A DNA stretch of 40,977 nucleotides, taken from Marine Group III euryarchaeote CG-Epi4 (GTDB lineage: Archaea > Thermoplasmatota > Poseidoniia > MGIII > CG-Epi1). The stretch covers positions 1 to 40,977 of the forward strand of contig MIYX01000020.1 in assembly GCA_001875365.1 (NCBI GenBank), given 5' to 3'. This document shows positions 1 through 6,848 of this stretch, piece after piece. The notes beneath the pieces were generated by a model, which was not told the origin of the DNA, did not search any database, and saw only the letters and a list, made by a program, of their open reading frames with translations. Position 1 is the first letter of the stretch, and every line of letters starts with the position of its first letter. The translations under genes were made by a program, and so were the position numbers.

Positions 1-137
1 CGCATAAAGATAATTTAGCTCCAGTAAAAGTGCTAAAAATTACTGGATTTACAAGAGTAGAAGATAAGCCATACTATGTCGAAGGCATTGGGGATACTAA
101 GGTAAGACCACATTTTGAATTACTAAACAGGCCTTAA
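1..137 (+). CDS. C-terminal end of an unidentified protein (partial)
   Basis: An open frame enters from the left edge (codons in phase with position 3) and ends at TAA 135-137. It gives about 44 residues ending in HFELLNRP. The composition is that of a normal soluble protein, with motifs such as KPYYVEGIGD and KVRPHFELL, but I do not recognise the family. It lies 26 nt upstream of tRNA-Pro on the same strand. Too little is visible to name a function. Confidence 0.6.
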   Translation, partial: HKDNLAPVKVLKITGFTRVEDKPYYVEGIGDTKVRPHFELLNRP

Positions 138-163
138 ATCACCCCTCCCTGTGAAATATTTGT

Positions 164-239
164 GGCCCTGTGGGGTAGTTTGGCATCCTTGTGGCTTTGG
201 GAGCCATAGACCCCGGTTCAAATCCGGGCGGGGCCACCA
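164..239 (+). tRNA. tRNA-Pro (anticodon UGG)
   Basis: A full cloverleaf can be drawn by eye. The acceptor arm is GGCCCTG (164-170) with CGGGGCC (229-235). The D arm is around 173-188. The anticodon stem is GTGGC/GCCAT (191-195/203-207) around loop TTTGGGA, giving anticodon TGG at 198-200. The T arm is CCCGG-TTCAAAT-CCGGG (212-228). Discriminator A236 is followed by an encoded CCA at 237-239. No intron is present. The 3' end lies 2 nt from the stop codon of the convergent glutamine synthetase gene. Confidence 0.95.
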
Positions 240-241
240 CC

Positions 242-1255
242 TTAATTGTATGCAGATTTTGTTGTTGAAATAATTACTGCGCCTATTTTGTATGGATCAC
301 CATTAGATGCTGGCCTTCTATCTTCTAACCTTCCCTTCCATCCATCATCGATAGTACCTATTGGAATTCTTATTGAAGCTCCTCTATCTGAAACGCCATA
401 AGAAAATTGATCTATGGATTGTGTTTCATGTAATCCGGTCAACCTTTCTTCATTGTGAGCGCCATAAACATTCATGTGAGCCTTAATGTTCTTTCCGAAT
501 TCTTCACAAATTTTATTAAAAATTTCTTCGCCACCAATGTCTCGCATTGTTGAATCTGAAAAATTTGCGTGCATTCCTGACCCATTCCAATCTCCTTTGA
601 CTGGCTTAGGGTGGTATTCAATATAATAACCATAAATTTCTGTTAATCTATCAAGCATATACCTAGCAATCCAAAGCTCGTCACCAGCTTTCTTAGCTCC
701 CTTAGCAAATATTTGAAATTCCCACTGCCCACATGCAACTTCTTGATTTATTCCTTCAAATCCTAGACCTGCTTCAATGCAAAGATCTGCATGTTGCTCA
801 ACAAGATCTCTACCGTGAGTGTTTTTACCGCCAACTGAGCAGTAATACAAACCTTGAGGCCCTGGATAGCCTCCAACAGGGAAACCTAACGGTAGTTGAG
901 TTTCAACATCCATAATAAAGTATTCTTGCTCAAAACCAAACCAAAAATCTCCATCATCATCATCTATAGTTGCACGACCATTGCTAGGATGAGGCGTACC
1001 ATCTGGATTCATCACTTCACACATCACCAAAAAACCATTTTCTCTCTGAGGATCTGGATAAATCGCTACTGGCTTTAAGACACAATCTGAATCGCCACCA
1101 TCAGCTTGTTTAGTGGATGAACCATCAAAACTCCACATTGGACATTGATCAATGTTACCTGTAAAGCCTTTCTTAATCATTGTCTTACTACGCATATTTT
1201 GTGTAGGTTCATAACCATCAAGCCAGATATACTCTAATTTTGAGAATTCGCTCAT
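242..1255 (-). CDS. glnA: Glutamine synthetase, type II (eukaryote-like GSII)
   Basis: It makes glutamine from glutamate, ammonia and ATP, the main entry of ammonium into metabolism. The protein of about 337 residues has the length of the eukaryotic/GSII class, not the roughly 440-470 residues of GSI. Visible GSII signatures are EYIWLDGY near the N-terminus, FGFEQEYF, a GGYPGPQGLYYCSVG block, GSGMHANFS (ATP/glutamate site), RLTGLHETQ, a RGASIRIP segment and DPYKIGAVI near the end. I chose ATG at 1255 (MSEFSKLEY). The longer reading from 1279 would begin inside the TATA element at 1280-1287, while ATG 1255 lies where a leaderless transcript would begin. It is divergent from an Lrp/AsnC gene that may regulate it. 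GSII in a euryarchaeon suggests an old acquisition; that is inference. Confidence 0.95.
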   Translation of the reverse strand: MSEFSKLEYIWLDGYEPTQNMRSKTMIKKGFTGNIDQCPMWSFDGSSTKQADGGDSDCVLKPVAIYPDPQRENGFLVMCEVMNPDGTPHPSNGRATIDDDDGDFWFGFEQEYFIMDVETQLPLGFPVGGYPGPQGLYYCSVGGKNTHGRDLVEQHADLCIEAGLGFEGINQEVACGQWEFQIFAKGAKKAGDELWIARYMLDRLTEIYGYYIEYHPKPVKGDWNGSGMHANFSDSTMRDIGGEEIFNKICEEFGKNIKAHMNVYGAHNEERLTGLHETQSIDQFSYGVSDRGASIRIPIGTIDDGWKGRLEDRRPASNGDPYKIGAVIISTTKSAYN

Positions 1256-1279
1256 AATATAGTATATATTGAAACACAC

Positions 1280-1287
1280 TATATAAA
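1280..1287 (-). promoter_or_regulatory. TATA box for glnA
   Basis: TTTATATA on the minus strand is centred about 28 nt upstream of ATG 1255. This is the archaeal spacing for a leaderless or nearly leaderless transcript, and it supports the shorter start. Confidence 0.6.
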
Positions 1288-1350
1288 AAATACGGATAAA
1301 TTAAACTAAAGCATCAAAAAAACTAACTTAAGCAAGTTTATACATAGTAA

Positions 1351-1360
1351 TTTATATATA
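1351..1360 (+). promoter_or_regulatory. TATA box for the Lrp/AsnC gene
   Basis: TTTATATATA is centred about 26 nt upstream of ATG 1382, so transcription should begin at or next to the start codon. No Shine-Dalgarno sequence is seen. Confidence 0.65.
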
Positions 1361-1363
1361 GGC

Positions 1364-1377
1364 TGAACAAACGTTCA
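1364..1377. promoter_or_regulatory. Palindrome TGAAC-AAAC-GTTCA, candidate Lrp operator
   Basis: A perfect 5-bp inverted repeat with a 4-nt spacer lies between the TATA box and ATG 1382 of the Lrp/AsnC gene. Lrp/AsnC proteins commonly bind short palindromes at their own promoters, so autorepression by blocking polymerase is a reasonable inference. Five-bp arms are short enough to arise by chance. Confidence 0.35.
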
Positions 1378-1381
1378 TAAA

Positions 1382-1828
1382 ATGAATCTAAGCGACAAAG
1401 ATTTTGAACTTTTGGCACAGTTGAGTAAGAACGGTAAAGCTTCACAGAGAGAACTGGCCGGAGAAACTGGAGTGGCATTAGGAACTGTGAATTCACACAT
1501 TAAACAACTCGAAAAGAATAAAATAGTAAAAGGATATCTTGCAGAAATTGACCCTGAAAAAGTAGGATTTAACCTAACTGCAATAATAAACTTAAGAATT
1601 AAGAAAGGAACATTAATGGACGTACAGGCCTCAATTGCAAATCACTCAAGAGTCTTCGGAGTTTATGACGTAACCGGCGAATGGGATTCCTTGATTTTGG
1701 CTAGATTTAAAGATAGATTAGAAATGGACAAATTTATCAAATCTACACTGTCTCAAGAATATATTGAAAGAACAAGTACCTCTCTTGTCCTGAACACTGT
1801 AAAAGAAGAACCTCGAATCATATTATGA
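1382..1828 (+). CDS. Lrp/AsnC-family transcription regulator
   Basis: This 148-residue protein has the two-domain layout of the feast/famine regulators. Residues about 3-50 form a winged helix-turn-helix (LSDKDFELLAQL, SQRELAGETGVALGTVNSHI). Residues about 65-145 form the RAM/AsnC ligand-binding alpha-beta sandwich (GFNLTAIINLRI, VYDVTGEWDSLILARF). The family senses amino acids as octamers and controls nitrogen and amino-acid genes. It is transcribed divergently from glutamine synthetase across 126 bp with separate TATA boxes, so glnA is a natural candidate target; that is inferred from position only. Length is normal for the family. Confidence 0.92.
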   Translation: MNLSDKDFELLAQLSKNGKASQRELAGETGVALGTVNSHIKQLEKNKIVKGYLAEIDPEKVGFNLTAIINLRIKKGTLMDVQASIANHSRVFGVYDVTGEWDSLILARFKDRLEMDKFIKSTLSQEYIERTSTSLVLNTVKEEPRIIL

Positions 1829-1830
1829 TT

Positions 1831-2157
1831 TTAGAAAAAACTATTAACTGATTCTATTTCGTTTATTGTTAATCCCCTCTGTAATTGACCATCCCATCGT
1901 TTAACTGGTATTCCATTATCAAAAGCAAACATTGTAGGAACTACTTCAATACTAAAATCATCCCATAATCTTGATTCAACGTCTGTAATATCTGCAATCA
2001 AAACATTATCAACTTTAGAATATTCTGCCCAATTATTAAAAAAGGAAATGCAATATGGACACCAATCAGCTGAAAATATAATGATTAACTTATCTTTATA
2101 GGTTATTAATTCACCTGAATCAAAATCATCTTGACCAATCCTTTGAATAGATTTCAC
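1831..2157 (-). CDS. Thioredoxin-like protein (CPYC active site)
   Basis: A 108-residue single-domain protein with a thioredoxin fold. Strand KLIIIFSADW leads into WCPYC (redox CxxC), and a VVPTMFAF segment supplies the cis-proline loop. CPYC is the glutaredoxin-like dipeptide, but the length and the PTMFAF loop suit a thioredoxin-like oxidoreductase. No signal peptide, so it is cytoplasmic. Its ATG overlaps the stop of the upstream methyltransferase by 4 nt (ATGA), so the two are co-transcribed and probably translationally coupled. It could reduce a thiol substrate or the partner enzyme; that is inference. Confidence 0.85.
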   Translation of the reverse strand: MKSIQRIGQDDFDSGELITYKDKLIIIFSADWCPYCISFFNNWAEYSKVDNVLIADITDVESRLWDDFSIEVVPTMFAFDNGIPVKRWDGQLQRGLTINEIESVNSFF

Positions 2158-2756
2158 TTCTTTTTCCAGATCATTAGAGTTTCTCTGCCTACTCTTTTAC
2201 TGATTGAATCTCTAGGCATTTCTTCGGAATCAAGTTCCCAATGCAAACCAAAAAGTTTGTACAGTTCGTCCTTTGTAACTCCCCATGGAGGACCACCCTC
2301 ATCTAATTCTTTATCTAATGGTAAAAAAAGTCCTAATAGTTTGCCTTGTGGCTTCAATAATTGCCAAACTGCCCTATCGTATTCAAAGCGACGTAATGGG
2401 CTAATTGCACAAAAGCAAGTATACTCCATAACATAATCAAAAGAATAGTTTAAACTTTCTGGAAGATTAAATATATCCTCTTTAATTAAATTCATTCTAA
2501 CATTAGCTTCCTCTGCATTCACTTTTGTTGCTGAAATCGCATTGTCTGTAAAATCTATAGCAGTTACTTCAAAACCTTGTCTGGCAAAAGTAACTGCGTC
2601 ATAGCCTCTACCACAGCCAATTACGCAAATACTACCTTTAGGAATCTCTGAGGACAATCTTTGGAAAACTGGCGTTGGACCACCTAAATCCCAACCGTCC
2701 ATTTCAGATTCGTAGCAAGCCTCCCAAAATTCAGGAGTATTGACTGGGTCTTCCAT
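2154..2756 (-). CDS. SAM-dependent methyltransferase, TPMT / thiol-halide methyltransferase family
   Basis: This 200-residue class I methyltransferase matches the thiopurine S-methyltransferase superfamily. It has the N-terminal FWEACYESEMDGWDLGGPTP (the W-D-G-P-P segment of this family), SAM motif I CVIGCGRGYDAVTFARQG, acidic strand-2 end TAIDFT, and the YTCFCAISPLRR segment characteristic of thiol and halide methyltransferases. Members methylate thiols, sulfide, or halides to volatile methyl halides. Which substrate is used cannot be told from sequence alone. It is the first gene of a two-gene unit with the thioredoxin-like protein. Confidence 0.88.
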   Translation of the reverse strand: MEDPVNTPEFWEACYESEMDGWDLGGPTPVFQRLSSEIPKGSICVIGCGRGYDAVTFARQGFEVTAIDFTDNAISATKVNAEEANVRMNLIKEDIFNLPESLNYSFDYVMEYTCFCAISPLRRFEYDRAVWQLLKPQGKLLGLFLPLDKELDEGGPPWGVTKDELYKLFGLHWELDSEEMPRDSISKRVGRETLMIWKKK

Positions 2757-2825
2757 AAATTCTTAAAGAGAGGTGTTGTTAAAAAACGAGGGTAGACTTT
2801 TTGTGACGGCCTTTAATCATACAAC

Positions 2826-3305
2826 ATGACTACAGTCGTAATGCGAACAAGTGCTGGCGATATAGAAATCGAACTCTTCGATGATAAAGCTCCTAAAACT
2901 GTCGAAAATTTTCTTAAATTGGTTGATAAAAAATTCTACAATGGATTACATTTTCACAGAGTAATTAAGGATTTTATGCTACAAGGTGGTTGCCCAAACT
3001 CTAAAGACCCTAATAATCCAAAAGCTGGAACTGGAGGGCCAGGATACCAAATTAATTGTGAGTTCCATCCTGAATTGAAACATGATAAACCAGGTTTACT
3101 CTCAATGGCAAACGCTGGTCGAAATACTGGTGGATCACAATTTTTCCTAACTACTGTAGCTACTCCTTGGCTTGATGGTGCTCATGCAATATTTGGAGAA
3201 GTTACTAAAGGAATGCAAACTGTTCAGAAAATTGAAAACAGTAAAACTGGCCACATGGATAGGCCAAATAAACCTCAACAAATTATATCGGTATCAAGAC
3301 TTTAG
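2826..3305 (+). CDS. Peptidyl-prolyl cis-trans isomerase, cyclophilin type
   Basis: It catalyses proline isomerisation during protein folding. The 159-residue single domain shows the cyclophilin signatures [13 protein letters not shown] (catalytic Arg), a GGSQFFLTT core motif and [14 protein letters not shown] (conserved Trp, His and Phe). No signal peptide, so it is cytoplasmic. The length equals that of compact prokaryotic cyclophilins. It is followed after 8 nt by the SOUL-domain gene on the same strand, so the pair is probably one transcript. Confidence 0.95.
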   Translation: MTTVVMRTSAGDIEIELFDDKAPKTVENFLKLVDKKFYNGLHFHRVIKDFMLQGGCPNSKDPNNPKAGTGGPGYQINCEFHPELKHDKPGLLSMANAGRNTGGSQFFLTTVATPWLDGAHAIFGEVTKGMQTVQKIENSKTGHMDRPNKPQQIISVSRL

Positions 3306-3313
3306 ACCTCTAA

Positions 3314-3835
3314 ATGGCCGAAAATTTGGAAGAGCCTGAATTTAAAGTCATCGAAGAGTATGAAGAATTTGAAGTCCGTAGATATGCTGACACAATACAA
3401 GCCCAAGTAGCATCCCCCCTTTCTAAAGAAGTAAGTCCCAGCATCCATTTTAGGGAAATTGCAAACTACATTTTTGGCAATAATCGTAAAACTCAAAGCA
3501 TTGCTATGACTGCTCCAGTTCAAACATGGGAGGAATATGGGGAAAATTTTATGGCATTCACGATGCCTTCTAAATTCAACATTAACAACTTACCTGAACC
3601 CAACAGCAATCGAATAAAAATAATGGATGTCGAAGGTGAGTTTGTAGCTGTATTAAAATTTTCTTGGTTCTCAGGATCTGCGCGGACTGGAAAATTCATA
3701 AAAAAACTTCAAAAATTAATTAAGGCTAAAGCTTTAAAGCAAAATGGGAGCCCTAAATTAGCCGTGTACGATAATCCGATGACAACTCTGCCATTTATGA
3801 GAAGAAATGAAATTCATTTACCAATAGACTGGTAA
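3314..3835 (+). CDS. SOUL-family heme-binding-like protein
   Basis: A 173-residue protein of the SOUL/HBP family. It has the typical opening FKVIEEYEEFEVRRYADTI, a central IAMTAPVQTW segment (the family's MTAPV motif), FTMPSKF, and a C-terminal PFMRRNEIHLPI (the family's RRNEI motif). Family members bind heme or tetrapyrroles, though for most prokaryotic members the role is unproven. It begins 8 nt after the cyclophilin stop. It converges on the LVIVD-type surface gene, with stop codons directly adjacent. Confidence 0.9.
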   Translation: MAENLEEPEFKVIEEYEEFEVRRYADTIQAQVASPLSKEVSPSIHFREIANYIFGNNRKTQSIAMTAPVQTWEEYGENFMAFTMPSKFNINNLPEPNSNRIKIMDVEGEFVAVLKFSWFSGSARTGKFIKKLQKLIKAKALKQNGSPKLAVYDNPMTTLPFMRRNEIHLPIDW

Positions 3836-5641
3836 CTAATCATCTGTCGATGAACCTTCTTCCATATAAGGTATATCAATATCTAACTGGGCAATATATA
3901 ATCCAGAAGTTATACATGATAAATAAGTATACCCATCATGATATTCTGCAGCCCAAAGGAAAGGTATCCACCCAAAATCATAGAAGTTCGAGTCAAGAGG
4001 TTCTCCATAAGCATTATTTTGAGGCAATATGTAAGCAACCGTTGATAATACATGTGAAGCATTTCTATCCACTGAATTACCTGTAGCAATCATTGATTCA
4101 ACATCAACAACCCATAATCCTGCATGGTAATGTGAAATGTACAGCCTTCCGTCCCAGCCACCCCCATAACTTTGATCTGGTTTTTCAGAATCTGTAATAA
4201 AATGACCTGAATCTAGATTATGTGGACTGAAAAGTAACCATTCATCTCCTTTAGAATGTGCTTCGCAAGAAGAACCATAACAGTGTAAATCTGAGGTAGG
4301 AATCTCCCAATCTCCAATCAATTTAGGAAGAAAACGTAGATTGCCATTAACAACTTCATAATCGGTGTTATCAATGACGTAAACCATGCCAGTGCCAACA
4401 TATGTTGAAAGAACTTCAACTGCTGCAGTTATCAAATGTCTCTTCCCTTCTAAATCTGGCCTAATGTGAGAAATATCTACCATTTCAGGATAAGCTTCTG
4501 TATAGTGTATGTAAGAAGAGCGCCCTCCATTTTCGTTACCTGTAGAACCGCTATCTGGTTGCCCATCTCCATCAAAATCTGCAAAGTCCATCCAATATCC
4601 TACCTCAGGCGCTCTCCATAAACAAGTCAAGGGAGAACCTATTGTACTTTTACAACCTAAACCATAAAATAGATAATTTTCAGGACTGTTAACTGGATGT
4701 GGAACATCTGTAACGTCTCCAATTCTAACGCCAGCTTCCCAATAAGCTCCATAAACATAAGTGCGTTCATATCGAGGGTCTAGAGGATCGGTTCCTGGCC
4801 AAGTTTGAACCGTCATATCATGAATATATATCCATCCTCCTCTTGTAGTCTCCCAAGCTACTTCATACTCTCCGACCTTAATCATAGTATGTCCATAGCC
4901 TGAACCTGGAACTCCTTCTAGTGTTCTAGCTGCAGAGCCTTGAAGATTCAGGTGAGCTATAGTTACACCTCCGCATGCTTCACCTACTGCAATGTCACAA
5001 CCTTCATAATCAGGATTTGCAACAAAGATGTACCACTCATTATCAATCATATGCGTGTATAAATTGTGAGGTCCTGTTGGATGATCTGAATCGTACCAAC
5101 TATCTACCCAAACAGGATTTGTCTTATCTGTAACATCCACCAAAACCACACTTACTTGGGTAGGATCACCCCATTCACCTACTTCAGGGTCTGCATAGCC
5201 AGGATCAACGAGTTGATTCTGAAGGATTACATACTCTCTCCCACTAAATTCAAGATATTTGATATCTAAAAGTTGAGTGTTAGGATCTGTATATTTGCCA
5301 GTAACTGTTGTATTATACGGATCAGTTACATCTGTTATGTGAAATTCAGACCAACCTGCCTGGTAAGCATAAGTTCGACCATCTGGTGAATCGGCCACTG
5401 TAACTTCTGCATTCCCTCCATTAGTCAAAGGATTGTAAGAAATCTGCTCAATATTACCACTACTCATATTGTGCATTGAAGCATCCATGTGATCGTGGCC
5501 TTCTTCTTGAATCAAAGGATCGTCTAAAATTACAGTATCATCAGATGAATAAGTTTCCTCACTGGAATCAAAAAAATAAGCAGTGCCGGTTATTAAACTT
5601 AAAGAAATCAAAACTGCTAAAGCTATTTCCTTTGTTTGCAT
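3836..5641 (-). CDS. Secreted/anchored LVIVD-type beta-propeller protein
   Basis: A 601-residue protein. Residues about 5-24 are a hydrophobic signal or anchor segment, followed by an acidic spacer with a His/Met cluster (GHDHMDASMHNM) that could bind metal. The rest is a propeller of LVIVD-like blades (FHITDVTDPYNTTV, VVLVDVTDKTNPVWV, LWVVDVESM), with several Cys and a DFDGDGQPD calcium-loop-like stretch near residue 355. LVIVD repeats occur in bacterial and archaeal surface proteins; substrates are unknown. No C-terminal membrane segment is seen, so attachment would be by the N-terminus. The promoter region of only 50 bp is shared with the divergent gene at 5692. Confidence 0.8.
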   Translation of the reverse strand: MQTKEIALAVLISLSLITGTAYFFDSSEETYSSDDTVILDDPLIQEEGHDHMDASMHNMSSGNIEQISYNPLTNGGNAEVTVADSPDGRTYAYQAGWSEFHITDVTDPYNTTVTGKYTDPNTQLLDIKYLEFSGREYVILQNQLVDPGYADPEVGEWGDPTQVSVVLVDVTDKTNPVWVDSWYDSDHPTGPHNLYTHMIDNEWYIFVANPDYEGCDIAVGEACGGVTIAHLNLQGSAARTLEGVPGSGYGHTMIKVGEYEVAWETTRGGWIYIHDMTVQTWPGTDPLDPRYERTYVYGAYWEAGVRIGDVTDVPHPVNSPENYLFYGLGCKSTIGSPLTCLWRAPEVGYWMDFADFDGDGQPDSGSTGNENGGRSSYIHYTEAYPEMVDISHIRPDLEGKRHLITAAVEVLSTYVGTGMVYVIDNTDYEVVNGNLRFLPKLIGDWEIPTSDLHCYGSSCEAHSKGDEWLLFSPHNLDSGHFITDSEKPDQSYGGGWDGRLYISHYHAGLWVVDVESMIATGNSVDRNASHVLSTVAYILPQNNAYGEPLDSNFYDFGWIPFLWAAEYHDGYTYLSCITSGLYIAQLDIDIPYMEEGSSTDD

Positions 5642-5660
5642 TATTATTGCAGTATAACCT

Positions 5661-5670
5661 TTTATTTATA
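5661..5670. promoter_or_regulatory. Single TATA-like element centred between two divergent genes
   Basis: TTTATTTATA (TATAAATAAA on the other strand) lies about 24 nt from ATG 5641 on the minus strand and about 26 nt from ATG 5692 on the plus strand. Both are leaderless-promoter spacings. The 50-bp gap has little room for two independent core promoters, although CAGTATAAC at 5650-5658 is a second AT-rich stretch. Confidence 0.45.
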
Positions 5671-5691
5671 GCCTATTTACATTGTAATAGT

Positions 5692-6306
5692 ATGAAAGCC
5701 ATAGAATCAATTATTAGCATTGCAATCGTAATTCTAATTAGCTTTCAAGTCTTTTCTCCAACTACATCAGCTCATACTGGTGAAAATTTTATGATTATAA
5801 TCAAAGAAAATGAAAGTGTTCCAGGAAACCCAACAATGATGGTAAATGACAGTGCTCTTTGGGTTAATGTTGATAGTAGAGATAACATTACCCATCAAAT
5901 ATTTGTGGATGCAAATTCAGATGGAATCTACAACGGAAGTGAAGATTGGATGTCTGTAAACTTAACACACGAAGGAAATTGCAGAAATGATAACGGAACA
6001 AGAATAGAAAACTGCGAGGCAAGTTACACGATTACATTTAATGAATCTGCTATGAATATGAGCTATTATGACATCGTTGGAACATATGCCTACATCGACA
6101 TTGATTCTAATGGAACTAAATTTTATGGAAACATAACCGTCATTCCTGAATTGCATGTGACCGCAGGATTCCAAAATTCAAATACAAATAACAACATAAA
6201 AGATGAAGAAGAAAACTCAAATTTTCTTTTAATTGTGGCTGCAGCTTCTGCAATAGGTGCATTGGGGCTAGGAGGAATGATTCTTTTTGGTAACGAAGAA
6301 GAATAA
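5692..6306 (+). CDS. Secreted, C-terminally anchored protein with cupredoxin-like domain (tentative)
   Basis: I start at ATG 5692 (MKAIESIIS), which gives 204 residues. A TATA element lies 26 nt upstream, and any earlier start would run into the divergent gene. Residues 1-27 are a signal peptide ending in TTSAHTG. Residues about 30-160 are a beta-rich domain with many N-x-S/T sequons and two Cys (NCRNDNGTRIENC). Residues about 178-199 are a membrane helix, with a short acidic tail. The pattern NITHQIF then YDIVGTYAYIDI recalls a cupredoxin fold, but the C-terminal Cys-His-Met copper loop is absent, so copper binding is not supported. It overlaps the next gene by 20 nt. Confidence 0.7.
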   Translation: MKAIESIISIAIVILISFQVFSPTTSAHTGENFMIIIKENESVPGNPTMMVNDSALWVNVDSRDNITHQIFVDANSDGIYNGSEDWMSVNLTHEGNCRNDNGTRIENCEASYTITFNESAMNMSYYDIVGTYAYIDIDSNGTKFYGNITVIPELHVTAGFQNSNTNNNIKDEEENSNFLLIVAAASAIGALGLGGMILFGNEEE

Positions 6307-6817
6307 AGACTACCTTAAAATTTTGTTTCTTAGTTTACTCTCTTTCTCTGTTCTGGTGAGTGTTTATTATTTGAATGCAGATGAAAATACTGAAAATGAA
6401 GATGAAAGTTCTTACTTGAAAAGCGAAATATGTTACTACGCATTAAATGGCATAATTGCCGACCATCATTATCACTTACAGCTAAACATAACGGTAATAA
6501 ATGAAAGAATTGAAATTCCAATTAATATTGGGTTTGAAAGGGATTCTGAAGGTAATACTATTTTTTTGCATCCGATACATACATATGATAATAGTGGAAG
6601 AATACATGTTGAAACTACAAAAAACACCACTGCCGAGCTTGGTTTTTTCTTTGATATTTGGGGTAAAGATTTTTCAAAAAGTAAAATTCTAAATTACACT
6701 TCAAACGAAGACTACAGTGTCAAAATGTATCTTAATGGAAATAGAGTAGAAACGTACGAAAAAACTGTGCTTGAACCTTATTCATTTATCGAAATTGAGT
6801 ATACAAAGAATGACTAA
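6287..6817 (+). CDS. Membrane-anchored extracellular protein with HHxH and HPIH motifs
   Basis: A 176-residue protein from a TTG codon inside the end of the upstream gene. No in-frame Met occurs before the conserved domain, and the purine-rich GGAGGA at 6271 could help initiation. Residues about 8-29 form a membrane anchor. The extracellular domain has DHHYHLQLNI, IPINIGF, HPIHTYDNSGRIHVE, FFDIWGKDF and MYLNG. I recall the same order (His-x-His strand, IPANIG, HPIHTHD, IHVE, WGK) in exported proteins of Thaumarchaeota and other archaea, of unknown function. The His positions suggest a metal site; that is inference. Confidence 0.72.
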   Translation: MVTKKNKDYLKILFLSLLSFSVLVSVYYLNADENTENEDESSYLKSEICYYALNGIIADHHYHLQLNITVINERIEIPINIGFERDSEGNTIFLHPIHTYDNSGRIHVETTKNTTAELGFFFDIWGKDFSKSKILNYTSNEDYSVKMYLNGNRVETYEKTVLEPYSFIEIEYTKND

Positions 6818-6819
6818 AG

Positions 6820-6828
6820 TTTATTTTA
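6820..6828 (+). promoter_or_regulatory. TATA box for the dipeptidase gene
   Basis: TTTATTTTA is centred 25 nt upstream of ATG 6849, consistent with a leaderless transcript. It directly follows the stop of the preceding gene. Confidence 0.5.
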
Positions 6829-6848
6829 GTGGCCTAAGATATTAGTCC

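Noticed and set aside
3302..3523. Minus-strand frame over the start of the SOUL gene
   Set aside because: It is antisense to a clear SOUL-family protein and has no homology or promoter evidence.
5476..5691. N-terminal extension of the gene at 5692
   Set aside because: It would lie antisense inside the divergent LVIVD-type gene, has no signal peptide, and ignores the TATA box and signal peptide that fit ATG 5692.
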